Below, piece after piece: positions 8,712 to 15,744 of a stretch of DNA of 64,000 nucleotides (position 1 is its first letter; each line of letters opens with the position of its first letter). Made by a program: the position numbers and the translations under genes. The notes under the pieces were generated by a model, which did no database searches, was not told the origin of the DNA, and saw only the letters and a program-made list of their open reading frames with translations. The DNA is from Thermoanaerobacterium aotearoense (lineage in GTDB: Bacteria; Bacillota; Thermoanaerobacteria; Thermoanaerobacterales; Thermoanaerobacteraceae). The DNA lies in contig NZ_CP047602.1 in NCBI RefSeq assembly GCF_009905255.1, positions 930,001 to 994,000 of the forward strand, read 5' to 3'.

Positions 8712-8727
8712 TGGCACGGTATTTGCA
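8712..8727 (+). promoter_or_regulatory. Sigma-54 promoter of the galactitol-type PTS operon
   Basis: TGGCAC-N5-TTGCA is a near-perfect RpoN consensus, with GG at 8713-8714 and GC at 8725-8726. It sits just after the stop codon of the LevR-type activator and 37 bases before the EIIA start. Confidence 0.9.
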
Positions 8728-8763
8728 TTATATAAAGGTGTAAACAATGAGGAGGTAGATTAT

Positions 8764-9228
8764 ATGAAGATATCGGAGTTTTTCAACAAAGAATTAATTG
8801 TTACAAATTTTGATGCAGTATCTCAAGATGATGTATTTAACGTACTTTTTAAAAAACTATTTGAAAACGGATATGTCAAAGAGACATATTTAGAAGCAGT
8901 TAAAAAAAGAGAAAAAGTTTTTCCGACAGGTTTGCTATTAAACAAATACAATGTTGCGATACCTCACACTGATCCAGAACATGTAGTAAAACCTGCGATA
9001 GCCGTCGCAACACTGAAAAACCCTGTTGTCTTTAAAAACATGGCAAATCCGTTGGAAGATGTTTTAGTCAATATAGTCTTTATGATTGCTTTAAACGAAT
9101 CTCACAGTCAAGTTGAAATGCTGCAGCAACTAATTCAACTGATACAAGATGATTCACTACTGGAAAAGATCATAGGTGAAGATGGAGGTGATGGAATAAT
9201 AGAAAGCATAAAAAAGTGTACCATATGA
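8764..9228 (+). CDS. gatA: PTS EIIA component, fructose/galactitol type
   Basis: A 154-residue cytoplasmic phosphocarrier of the PTS EIIA-2 (Fru/Mtl/Gat) family. The active-site histidine is in VAIPHTDPEHV (about residue 66), preceded by the typical REKVFPTGL segment. It accepts phosphate from HPr and passes it to the EIIB encoded 32 bases downstream. ATG 8764 has a GAGGAGGT site. It is the first gene after a sigma-54 promoter, so expression should depend on RpoN and the upstream LevR-type activator. The sugar cannot be named from this subunit. Confidence 0.92.
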   Translation: MKISEFFNKELIVTNFDAVSQDDVFNVLFKKLFENGYVKETYLEAVKKREKVFPTGLLLNKYNVAIPHTDPEHVVKPAIAVATLKNPVVFKNMANPLEDVLVNIVFMIALNESHSQVEMLQQLIQLIQDDSLLEKIIGEDGGDGIIESIKKCTI

Positions 9229-9260
9229 AACAAATTAGAACGTTGAAAGGAGAATGAGTC

Positions 9261-9545
9261 ATGACGAGAAAGACGATAATAGTAGCATGTGGAACTGGAA
9301 TAGCCACGTCAACTGTTGTTGCAGAAAAAATAACAGAAGCATGTAAAAAAGAGAATCTTCATGTAAACATAATCCAATGCAAAGTCACAGAAATCAAGGG
9401 ATATGCGGAAAATGCAGATCTAATCGTGACTACGACGATTTTAAAAGACAATTTTGGCAAAAAAAGCATCAATGCTCTTTCCTTGATAACAGGTATAGGC
9501 GAAGAAAAAGTGCTTGAAGAGATTATAAGTGAATTGAAAAAGTGA
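9261..9545 (+). CDS. gatB: PTS EIIB component, galactitol type
   Basis: A 94-residue EIIB of the GatB type: the phosphocysteine P-loop is VACGTGIATSTVV (Cys about residue 10), within the family's Rossmann-like fold. It takes phosphate from EIIA and gives it to the sugar bound by EIIC. GAAAGGAG precedes the ATG. It is the usual length for GatB. Confidence 0.92.
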   Translation: MTRKTIIVACGTGIATSTVVAEKITEACKKENLHVNIIQCKVTEIKGYAENADLIVTTTILKDNFGKKSINALSLITGIGEEKVLEEIISELKK

Positions 9546-9555
9546 GGTGTTATGA

Positions 9556-10803
9556 ATGAGTGTAATAAAATATTTGCTAGACCTTGGAGCTGTTGTAATG
9601 CTTCCTATAATAATCTTCGTGTTGGGTTTGATTTTAGGTGAAAAGCCTGGCAAAGCTTTCCGTTCAGCATTAACAATAGGAATAGGATTCATTGGAATAA
9701 ATCTTGTTATAGGTTTGCTTGTTAATAATCTTGGACCTGCGGCACAAGCAATGGTAAAAAACATGGGTGTAAAATTAAATGTCATTGATGTTGGTTGGCC
9801 GGCATCATCAGCAATTGCATTTGCATCGAAAGTAGGAGCTTTTGTAATACCATTAGGACTTGCTATTAATATCATAATGCTTGCTACAAGACTTACTAAG
9901 ACTGTAAACGTAGATTTTTGGAATTATTGGCACTTTGCTTTTACTGGGGCACTTGTGGCAGTTGCTACAGGAAACTTGACATTAGGTTTGATCGCGGCAG
10001 CAATTAATGCAGCTATAGTATTGAAACTTGCAGACTGGACAGCAAAAATGGTTCAGGATTTTTACGGATTACCGGGAATATCGCTGCCGCATGGTTTTTC
10101 AGCAGCGTATGTTCCAATAGCTATACCATTGAATAAATTAATTGATAAGATACCGTATATTAATAAAATAGAAGCGGACCCTGATACAATTAACAAAAAG
10201 TTTGGCATTTTTGGAGAACCTGTAGTATTGGGTTTAATTTTAGGATTGATATTAGGTACATTAGCAAAATTCGACGCAAAGACAACTTTAAATCTTGGTA
10301 TGTCTATGGCTGGTGTAATGTTTTTAATGCCGAGGATGGTAAAGATACTTATGGAAGGACTTATACCAATTTCTGAAGCTGCAAAATCATTTATGCAGAA
10401 AAGATTTGCGGGCAAGGAATTCTATATAGGGCTTGACTCAGCAGTTGCAGTTGGCCATCCTGCAGCAATATCTACAGCTTTAATTTTAGTACCTATTACG
10501 ATATTGATTGCAGTGATATTGCCTGGTAACAATGTTTTACCATTTGGCGATTTAGCTACAATACCGTTTATGGTAGCGATGATAGCGCCTATCACAAGAG
10601 GAAATGTGTTCAGGTCAGTCATAATAGGAGCAATTGTAATTGGAGTAGGACTTTTAATTGCAACTAATGTTGCACCACTTCTTACACAGGCTGCAACAGA
10701 CGCTGCATTTAAATTTCCAAGTGGCGCTTCTCAAATATCAAGCATTTGTGACGGTGCTAATCCTTTGACATGGATAATTTTAAAGATTATGGATTTGTTC
10801 TAA
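9556..10803 (+). CDS. gatC: PTS EIIC permease, galactitol type
   Basis: A 415-residue integral membrane protein of the PTS EIIC-Gat family, with about ten hydrophobic segments starting LLDLGAVVMLPIIIFVLGLI. Family marks are GFIGINLVIGLL, the DVGWPASSAIAFAS loop and PHGFSAAYVPIAI near the middle. GatC-type permeases carry hexitols, pentitols or related polyols and ketoses. No polyol dehydrogenase follows here, so the substrate may be a sugar whose phosphate goes directly to the aldolase. It is preceded by GAGGTG and followed by a strong intercistronic hairpin. Confidence 0.92.
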   Translation: MSVIKYLLDLGAVVMLPIIIFVLGLILGEKPGKAFRSALTIGIGFIGINLVIGLLVNNLGPAAQAMVKNMGVKLNVIDVGWPASSAIAFASKVGAFVIPLGLAINIIMLATRLTKTVNVDFWNYWHFAFTGALVAVATGNLTLGLIAAAINAAIVLKLADWTAKMVQDFYGLPGISLPHGFSAAYVPIAIPLNKLIDKIPYINKIEADPDTINKKFGIFGEPVVLGLILGLILGTLAKFDAKTTLNLGMSMAGVMFLMPRMVKILMEGLIPISEAAKSFMQKRFAGKEFYIGLDSAVAVGHPAAISTALILVPITILIAVILPGNNVLPFGDLATIPFMVAMIAPITRGNVFRSVIIGAIVIGVGLLIATNVAPLLTQAATDAAFKFPSGASQISSICDGANPLTWIILKIMDLF

Positions 10804-10810
10804 ATATTGA

Positions 10811-10852
10811 AAAATCTTAATGGGAGTTTTTTAATACTCCCATTAAGATTTT
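10811..10852 (+). terminator. Strong hairpin between gatC and the aldolase gene
   Basis: A 17-bp perfect stem: AAAATCTTAATGGGAGT (10811-10827) with its complement at 10836-10852, and a T-rich loop. The stem ends in TTTT but no long T run follows. It probably gives partial termination or protects the upstream PTS mRNA, lowering expression of the downstream enzymes. Confidence 0.7.
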
Positions 10853-10884
10853 GAAAATGTTATATTAAATAAGGAGATGATCTC

Positions 10885-11727
10885 TTGTTAGTATCATCAA
10901 AAGAATTATTTAAAATTGCAAGAAAATATAATTTTGCCATACCGGCTCCGAATTTTGTAGATCAGAACTCTATAAAAGCATATATAGAAGTCGCAGAAAA
11001 ATTAGATTTGCCAATTATTTTAGCATATGCGGAAGCACATGAAGATTTCTTGTCATTTGATGAAGCAGTTTATTTAGGCAAATATTATGGTGAAAAGGCT
11101 AAAATTCCAGCAGTTTTGCATTTTGATCATGGTACAAAAAAAGAATTAATAGTCAGAGCTATAGATGAAGGATTTAACTCAGTTATGATAGATGCTTCTA
11201 TGGACTCATTTGAAGACAATGTTAGAAAAACAAAAGAGATAGTCAAATACGCTCATTTGAGAGGAGTAGTTGTTGAAGCCGAAATTGGGCATGTTGGCAA
11301 CAGTGAAAATTACAGAAATAACGACAATAGTGCTAGTATATATACTACCGTTGAAGACGCAAAAAGATTTGTTGAGCTTACAGATGTAGATTCTTTAGCA
11401 ATTTCTATTGGCACTGCTCACGGACATTATAAAGGGGAACCAGTTATAGATTTTAACAGATTAAGAGAAATTAGGAATGCTGTAGATATTCCTTTGGTAC
11501 TTCATGGAGGATCATCTTCTGGAGATGACAATCTTAAAAGATGTGCTACCGAAGGAATAAGCAAAATAAATATCTATACTGATTTGGTAACTGCTGCATG
11601 CGATAAAGTAAAAAACACTCAATTCAATGATTATTATGAGTTACTTTGTGCTCAAAGAGAAGGTATGAAAGAATGCTTAGAACATTATTATGATGTTTTT
11701 GAAACAAACAAATATAGAACAAGCTAA
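10885..11727 (+). CDS. Class II (zinc) sugar-bisphosphate aldolase, GatY/FbaA-like
   Basis: A 280-residue class II aldolase. Zinc and active-site motifs are LHFDHGTKKE (about residue 78), SVMIDASMD (about 101), VEAEIGHVGN (about 133), the histidine in SIGTAHGHYKG (about 177) and LHGGSSSGDD (about 207). It should split a ketose (bis)phosphate to dihydroxyacetone phosphate and an aldehyde. TTG 10885 is supported by AAGGAGATGA 6 bases upstream. Placed after a galactitol-type PTS, it probably cleaves the phosphorylated product of that system. Whether it prefers tagatose-, fructose- or another ketose phosphate is not visible. Confidence 0.9.
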   Translation: MLVSSKELFKIARKYNFAIPAPNFVDQNSIKAYIEVAEKLDLPIILAYAEAHEDFLSFDEAVYLGKYYGEKAKIPAVLHFDHGTKKELIVRAIDEGFNSVMIDASMDSFEDNVRKTKEIVKYAHLRGVVVEAEIGHVGNSENYRNNDNSASIYTTVEDAKRFVELTDVDSLAISIGTAHGHYKGEPVIDFNRLREIRNAVDIPLVLHGGSSSGDDNLKRCATEGISKINIYTDLVTAACDKVKNTQFNDYYELLCAQREGMKECLEHYYDVFETNKYRTS

Positions 11728-11750
11728 TTTCATGTGAAGGGGTGATAATG

Positions 11751-12455
11751 ATGAAGGGTATAAGAGTTCCATTTTTTGTAGTCAATCCCAAGTCATATCT
11801 TTACGGTGAAGAAAGTTTGCGATTGGCATTTGCTGCAGACAAGTTTGCTGAAGAATATGATGTTGATATATTTTTTACTGCGCCGTTTGCAGATTTATAT
11901 TACATTAAATCTAATACAAAAAACATCAAGATTACAGCACAACATATGGATCCATTACTACCTGGACGAGGGATGGGCTATGTACTGCCTGAATCCATAA
12001 AATCATCGGGTGCTGAAGCAGTATTTTTAAATCATGCTGAGCATTCATTAAAACTATCGGATTTGGTCAAAACGATAAAAAGAGCGAAAGATTTAGAACT
12101 TATTACAATTGTATGTGCTGATTCTGTAGAAGAAGCTACAGCTATAGCTATGTTGGAACCTGACATACTATTGTGTGAACCAACTGATTTAATTGGTACA
12201 GGGAAAACCAGCGGTTATGAGTATATAAGAGAAACTACGAGAAAGATAAAAGATATAAATAGCAATATCTTAGTCATGCAGGCAGCTGGAATAAGTTCTG
12301 GAGAAGATGTTTATCAGACGATAATAAATGGTGCCGATGGGACAGGAGCGACAAGCGGCATAATTAATGCACCAGATAGAATAAAAATGTTAGAAGAAAT
12401 GATACAGGCAATTGTAAAGGCAAAAAACGAATTGGGTTACGGAAGGAGGCCTTAG
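11751..12455 (+). CDS. Triose-phosphate-isomerase-like protein (divergent, short form)
   Basis: A 234-residue TIM-barrel isomerase. All three TPI catalytic positions look present: Lys in VVNPKSY (about residue 13), His in FLNHAEHS (about 93) and Glu in LCEPTDLIGTG (about 141), plus a phosphate-binding GADGTGATSG near residue 200. It is shorter than the usual 250-residue bacterial TpiA and closer in look to archaeal-type TPI and to the sugar-phosphate isomerases of erythritol-type pathways. ATG 11751 follows AAGGGGTG by 8 bases; ATG 11748 is possible. Next to an aldolase it may interconvert triose phosphates or isomerise a tetrulose phosphate. It is unlikely to be the housekeeping enzyme. Confidence 0.82.
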   Translation: MKGIRVPFFVVNPKSYLYGEESLRLAFAADKFAEEYDVDIFFTAPFADLYYIKSNTKNIKITAQHMDPLLPGRGMGYVLPESIKSSGAEAVFLNHAEHSLKLSDLVKTIKRAKDLELITIVCADSVEEATAIAMLEPDILLCEPTDLIGTGKTSGYEYIRETTRKIKDINSNILVMQAAGISSGEDVYQTIINGADGTGATSGIINAPDRIKMLEEMIQAIVKAKNELGYGRRP

Positions 12456-12456
12456 A

Positions 12457-12978
12457 ATGAAAATCTATAAAGAACAAATTTATTTAACATCTCATGGAGG
12501 AACACCTAGCTTTTTTAATATAACTCCTTCTGTTAAGGAAATAATCAAAAAAAGTGAAATACAAAATGGCATCTGTGCTGTAATTTCTCCTCATACTACC
12601 TGTTCTGTGTTTTTTGAAGAATTTGTTCACGATTATACTGAAGATGGTGATGAATATCTGCAGGCTGATTTAAACAATGTCCTAAAAAAGATCATCCCAG
12701 ATCAAGTTGAGGAAGGACAATATAACTATCCTGGTGAAAAACATTATGAAGCAGTATTATCATGGCCCGATGCAGAAGACTATCTTCCAAATGGTGATCG
12801 CTCAGCGCTTCTAAACTGTGATGCACATTTAAAGGCTACATTGATTGGTTCTAGCGAGATATTTGAAGTTGATAATGGAAAATTAGGGGTAGGACCAACA
12901 GGCTATATTTACTTTGTAGATTTTGATCGCACAAGATCACGCATTCGTAAATGTAAGATAATTGTATTGGGAGAATGA
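12457..12978 (+). CDS. yjbQ: YjbQ family protein (UPF0047)
   Basis: A 173-residue YjbQ-type protein. Family motifs are ISPHTTCSVFFEE (about residue 44) and GDRSALLNCDAHLKATLIGS (about 116), with conserved His and Asn residues. The family has reported weak thiamine-phosphate-synthase and phosphatase-like activity but no firm physiological role. It is longer than the common 130-140-residue form because of an insertion around residues 60-110. It starts one base after the TPI-like stop, with GGAGG upstream, so it is translationally coupled to the PTS/aldolase operon. That linkage suggests a role on a sugar phosphate. Confidence 0.85.
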   Translation: MKIYKEQIYLTSHGGTPSFFNITPSVKEIIKKSEIQNGICAVISPHTTCSVFFEEFVHDYTEDGDEYLQADLNNVLKKIIPDQVEEGQYNYPGEKHYEAVLSWPDAEDYLPNGDRSALLNCDAHLKATLIGSSEIFEVDNGKLGVGPTGYIYFVDFDRTRSRIRKCKIIVLGE

Positions 12979-13041
12979 TTTTTAGATTAAAATTATTATT
13001 AGTTAAAACGGTATAGAATGTCGAAAAATTACTTCATATGC

Positions 13042-13066
13042 AAAACTCCACTATAGGTGGAGTTTT
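13042..13066 (+). terminator. Terminator of the PTS/aldolase/YjbQ operon
   Basis: AAAACTCCAC (13042-13051) pairs perfectly with GTGGAGTTTT (13057-13066) around a 5-base loop, about 60 bases after yjbQ. Confidence 0.75.
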
Positions 13067-13142
13067 AGGCTATATATTTTAATATCAAACATATGATTAA
13101 ATTTTCATTCAAAATCAAGAATAGTTTACAAGAGGTGTTTAT

Positions 13143-13430
13143 ATGATAAAGTATATGGAAGCCGATCTGTTTTGCTTACACTGCAATAAAAATACTAATC
13201 ACGTGATTTACTACGATGGTGATGAAAAAATCATTAGAATAAAATGTCAAGATTGTAAAACCGAGATAGAGCTAAAAGATGACTTTATATCAGAAAATAA
13301 AAACATTGGATTATTAGAGAAATCTTTCAAAATAACAGAAGAATTGATAAGCGAATTAAATAAATTATTATTTTCAATACCTATTAAAATTCTAAAATCG
13401 CCAAGTGATTTTAGAAATAAAAAGAATTAA
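13143..13430 (+). CDS. Small zinc-ribbon protein of unknown function
   Basis: A 95-residue protein with two CxxC pairs (FCLHCNKN near residue 11 and IKCQDCKTE near residue 35), a layout that normally binds one zinc ion as a ribbon. The rest is a charged helix (residues 50-80) and a basic tail, with no membrane segment. A good ribosome site (AGAGGTG) precedes ATG 13143. It is a single-gene unit between two terminators. Similar small ribbon proteins occur in related clostridia without assigned function; I do not recognise a role. Confidence 0.75.
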   Translation: MIKYMEADLFCLHCNKNTNHVIYYDGDEKIIRIKCQDCKTEIELKDDFISENKNIGLLEKSFKITEELISELNKLLFSIPIKILKSPSDFRNKKN

Positions 13431-13444
13431 AAATGTATTCACTG

Positions 13445-13467
13445 CGGCTATGATAGCCGTTTTTTTA
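13445..13467 (+). terminator. Rho-independent terminator
   Basis: CGGCTA-TGA-TAGCCG (13445-13459) followed by seven T residues, right after the zinc-ribbon gene. The T run overlaps the 3' end of the convergent minus-strand gene. Confidence 0.9.
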
Positions 13468-13866
13468 CTGTATTTCTACAACATAACTCGAAAGAATATC
13501 CTTTTTTAGTTTATCCCATATTTCGTCATCATAAATTACAATACCCTTTTCAATTGCTTCCACAGAAATTGGATTTTTTTTAAGATATAGTTTTTTAAAT
13601 TCCTCAGTGCTATAGCCTTTTGGTTCGATTGCATCAAAAACATAATCATAAAGTAGTGTCATTCTTTCCTTATAATTAGCAGGCATTTTATCAGATATTA
13701 ATATTACGTCAATATCACTGCTATCGTTAAAGTCCCCTCTGGCAACTGAACCGATTATAATAGCACACATAGGATGTAAAACATTGCTAATAATTTCTGA
13801 GTATTTCTTACCTATATCTATAAGATTATTCCTTTTCTTTTCCCTTATTATCATTGCTGGATTCAT
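13465..13866 (-). CDS. Minimal nucleotidyltransferase (MNT) of an MNT/HEPN pair
   Basis: A 133-residue protein with the polymerase-beta-like nucleotidyltransferase motif GSVARGDFNDSSDIDVI (about residues 38-54), i.e. GS followed by the DxD metal site. No other domain is present. MNT proteins paired with HEPN proteins act as antitoxins or regulators, in some cases by transferring AMP to the HEPN partner. It overlaps the upstream HEPN gene by 41 bases, so the two are co-translated. The third catalytic acid is not certain from sequence alone. Activity as a toxin-antitoxin pair is inferred. Confidence 0.85.
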   Translation of the reverse strand: MNPAMIIREKKRNNLIDIGKKYSEIISNVLHPMCAIIIGSVARGDFNDSSDIDVILISDKMPANYKERMTLLYDYVFDAIEPKGYSTEEFKKLYLKKNPISVEAIEKGIVIYDDEIWDKLKKDILSSYVVEIQ

Positions 13867-14257
13867 TTATGTATTCCTCCACATAATTTAGAATATTTTG
13901 AGCATATTCCAATGATATTTTAGCATCATTTTCATCATAATATTCGTAAGGACTTCCTGATGGGTAAGCATCCGGGTATCGTGGCTGAATGTAATCTCTG
14001 TCAAGTTTTCTAGCCCACTTATTATAATCATCAGGTTTATTAATTCCAGCATTATCAAGATCATTTGCTAATTTAACAAGTGAATGGCCTACTATAGAAA
14101 TTCCAAACGCTCTTAAAAGTGCTTTAATAGCATATTCCGCAGCTTGCTGTGCTTTAAAACATGACCATGAATAATCTCCATCTTTATAATCTCTATAAGC
14201 TGATTTAAAAGTGTGAATTGCTTGATTAAACCATCTGTTATATTCATCCATATCCAT
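13826..14257 (-). CDS. HEPN domain protein of an MNT/HEPN pair
   Basis: A 143-residue, mostly helical HEPN protein (PF05168-like): YNRWFNQAIHTFKSA near the N-terminus, FKAQQAAEYAIKALLRAFG (about 38-56), GHSLVKLANDL (about 61-71) and a C-terminal DAKISLEYAQNILNYVE helix. HEPN proteins are RNases or inactive relatives; the classic R-x4-6-H catalytic motif is not convincing here, so it may be the nucleotide- or substrate-binding type. ATG 14257 is chosen because GGTGGTG lies 6 bases upstream. It is transcribed from its own promoter with the overlapping MNT gene. Confidence 0.82.
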   Translation of the reverse strand: MDMDEYNRWFNQAIHTFKSAYRDYKDGDYSWSCFKAQQAAEYAIKALLRAFGISIVGHSLVKLANDLDNAGINKPDDYNKWARKLDRDYIQPRYPDAYPSGSPYEYYDENDAKISLEYAQNILNYVEEYINESSNDNKGKEKE

Positions 14258-14289
14258 ACTGTTCACCACCAATACTATTTACTACTTTA

Positions 14290-14318
14290 ATTATACTTTA
14301 ACATTTTTGGATACACAA
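14290..14318 (-). promoter_or_regulatory. Sigma-A promoter of the HEPN/MNT pair
   Basis: Read on the minus strand: TTGTGT (14318-14313), a 17-base spacer, and a perfect TATAAT (14295-14290), about 30 bases before the HEPN start. Confidence 0.65.
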
Positions 14319-14455
14319 CTACAAGTAGAGGATTAAATCTAAATTTTCGATTTTACGCTTTTGAAAGAAGTATATTGATTAGTACTTTTTATGAGATTAT
14401 ATAATTGAACAAAAACTCTTATAACTAATTTTTTATTATTTTCTTTAAATATAAC

Positions 14456-14484
14456 TTGCTTCACTGAAAAAAGTATGTTATAAT
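14456..14484 (+). promoter_or_regulatory. Sigma-A promoter of the ROK regulator
   Basis: TTGCTT (14456-14461), a 17-base spacer, and a perfect TATAAT (14479-14484). The expected start of transcription falls right at the AGGTGAT ribosome site, giving a leader of only about 10 bases. Confidence 0.7.
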
Positions 14485-14502
14485 AATTTTAGGTGATATA
14501 AG

Positions 14503-15729
14503 ATGAGACTCAGAATTGGCAATAAAGATTTAATAAAAGATATAAATCGTTCACTTGTAATAAATGAAATAAGGTTGAATGGTCCAATTAGCCGCACTGA
14601 TATATCAAAGAATTTAAATCTAGGTTTATCAACTGTAACAAATATTGTAGAGGAGTTAAAAACACAGAAACTCATATTTGAAATTGGTGAAGCTGATTCA
14701 ACCGGTGGAAGAAAACCTATATTATTAGAATTTAACTATAATTATGGATACACTATAGGCATAAAAATAGAAGAAAATAATTTGATTTTTGCCCTTACTA
14801 ATCTTAATGCTGATATTATAAGAAGAAAAAAAGTACCATTTAAAAGAGGCTCGAATAGCAATGATGTTTTAGAGTTGATTATCAAAAATATAGAGGATTT
14901 AATAAAAGCAATACCAATGGATAGAAGTTTACTTGGCATAGGCATAGCTATATCGGGGCTTATAGATCAAAAAAGAGGACGGTTAATATACTCTGGAATG
15001 CTAAACTGGTCAGACATTGATATTAGTGGAATTCTAAAAGATAGATTTAATGTACCTGTATATGTAGATAATGATGTAAACGCATATACACTTGCTGAAT
15101 TGTGGTATGGACAAGGAAGAACACTCAGCAATTTCATCGTAGTGACGTATGGCTCTGGTATAGGTTCCGGTATAGTAATTAATAAGCGTCTTTACTGTGG
15201 CGATTTTGGAGGTGCTGGCGAAATTGGACATATGGTTTTAGTAGCCGATGGCAGAAAATGTGAATGTGGGCAAAAAGGGTGTCTTGAAGCTTATGCTTCT
15301 GAGAATTTTATCATAGATTATATAAAAGAAAATATTCAATTTTTTAAGGAAAGTAAAATAAATATAGATGAGGAACTGTCTATTGAAAAAGTTTATGAAT
15401 ACGCTAAAAATGGCGATATGCTAGCTATAAATGCACTGAAGCTGTCTGCAAAGTATTTAGGTTATGGTCTTTTAAGTGTGATAAATATTTTCAATCCATC
15501 GACTATTATACTTGCAGGCGAAGGAATGGTAGCAAAAGATATTATTCTTCCTGTTGTAATTGATATTGTAAAAAATAATTTTTTTAAAATGCATGAGAAA
15601 AAAGTCCAGATCAGAGTATCTAATCTAGGTGACGATGCTTGGGAGATAGGAGCATCATTACTTGCAATTAGCAAGCTTTTTGAAATGCCGCTATATGAAG
15701 AGCAAGAAGATGCTTTTGCGGCATTTTAA
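14503..15729 (+). CDS. ROK family transcriptional repressor (XylR/NagC type)
   Basis: A 408-residue regulator: an N-terminal winged helix-turn-helix (ISRTDISKNLNLGLSTVTNI, about residues 28-47) followed by a ROK sugar-binding domain with PVYVDNDVNAYTLAE (about 185), GEIGHMVL (about 240) and the zinc-binding CECGQKGCLEAYAS (about 252). Such proteins repress sugar operons until the sugar binds. The next same-strand operon, now separated by an insertion element, encodes an isomalto-oligosaccharide-type importer and glycosidases, its likely target. It has its own promoter. Confidence 0.92.
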   Translation: MRLRIGNKDLIKDINRSLVINEIRLNGPISRTDISKNLNLGLSTVTNIVEELKTQKLIFEIGEADSTGGRKPILLEFNYNYGYTIGIKIEENNLIFALTNLNADIIRRKKVPFKRGSNSNDVLELIIKNIEDLIKAIPMDRSLLGIGIAISGLIDQKRGRLIYSGMLNWSDIDISGILKDRFNVPVYVDNDVNAYTLAELWYGQGRTLSNFIVVTYGSGIGSGIVINKRLYCGDFGGAGEIGHMVLVADGRKCECGQKGCLEAYASENFIIDYIKENIQFFKESKINIDEELSIEKVYEYAKNGDMLAINALKLSAKYLGYGLLSVINIFNPSTIILAGEGMVAKDIILPVVIDIVKNNFFKMHEKKVQIRVSNLGDDAWEIGASLLAISKLFEMPLYEEQEDAFAAF

Positions 15730-15744
15730 ATAAATTTTTTCAAC

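Noticed and set aside
9441-9875. Minus-strand frame of 144 codons across gatB/gatC
   Set aside because: It overlaps two well-supported PTS genes on the other strand and shows no domain.
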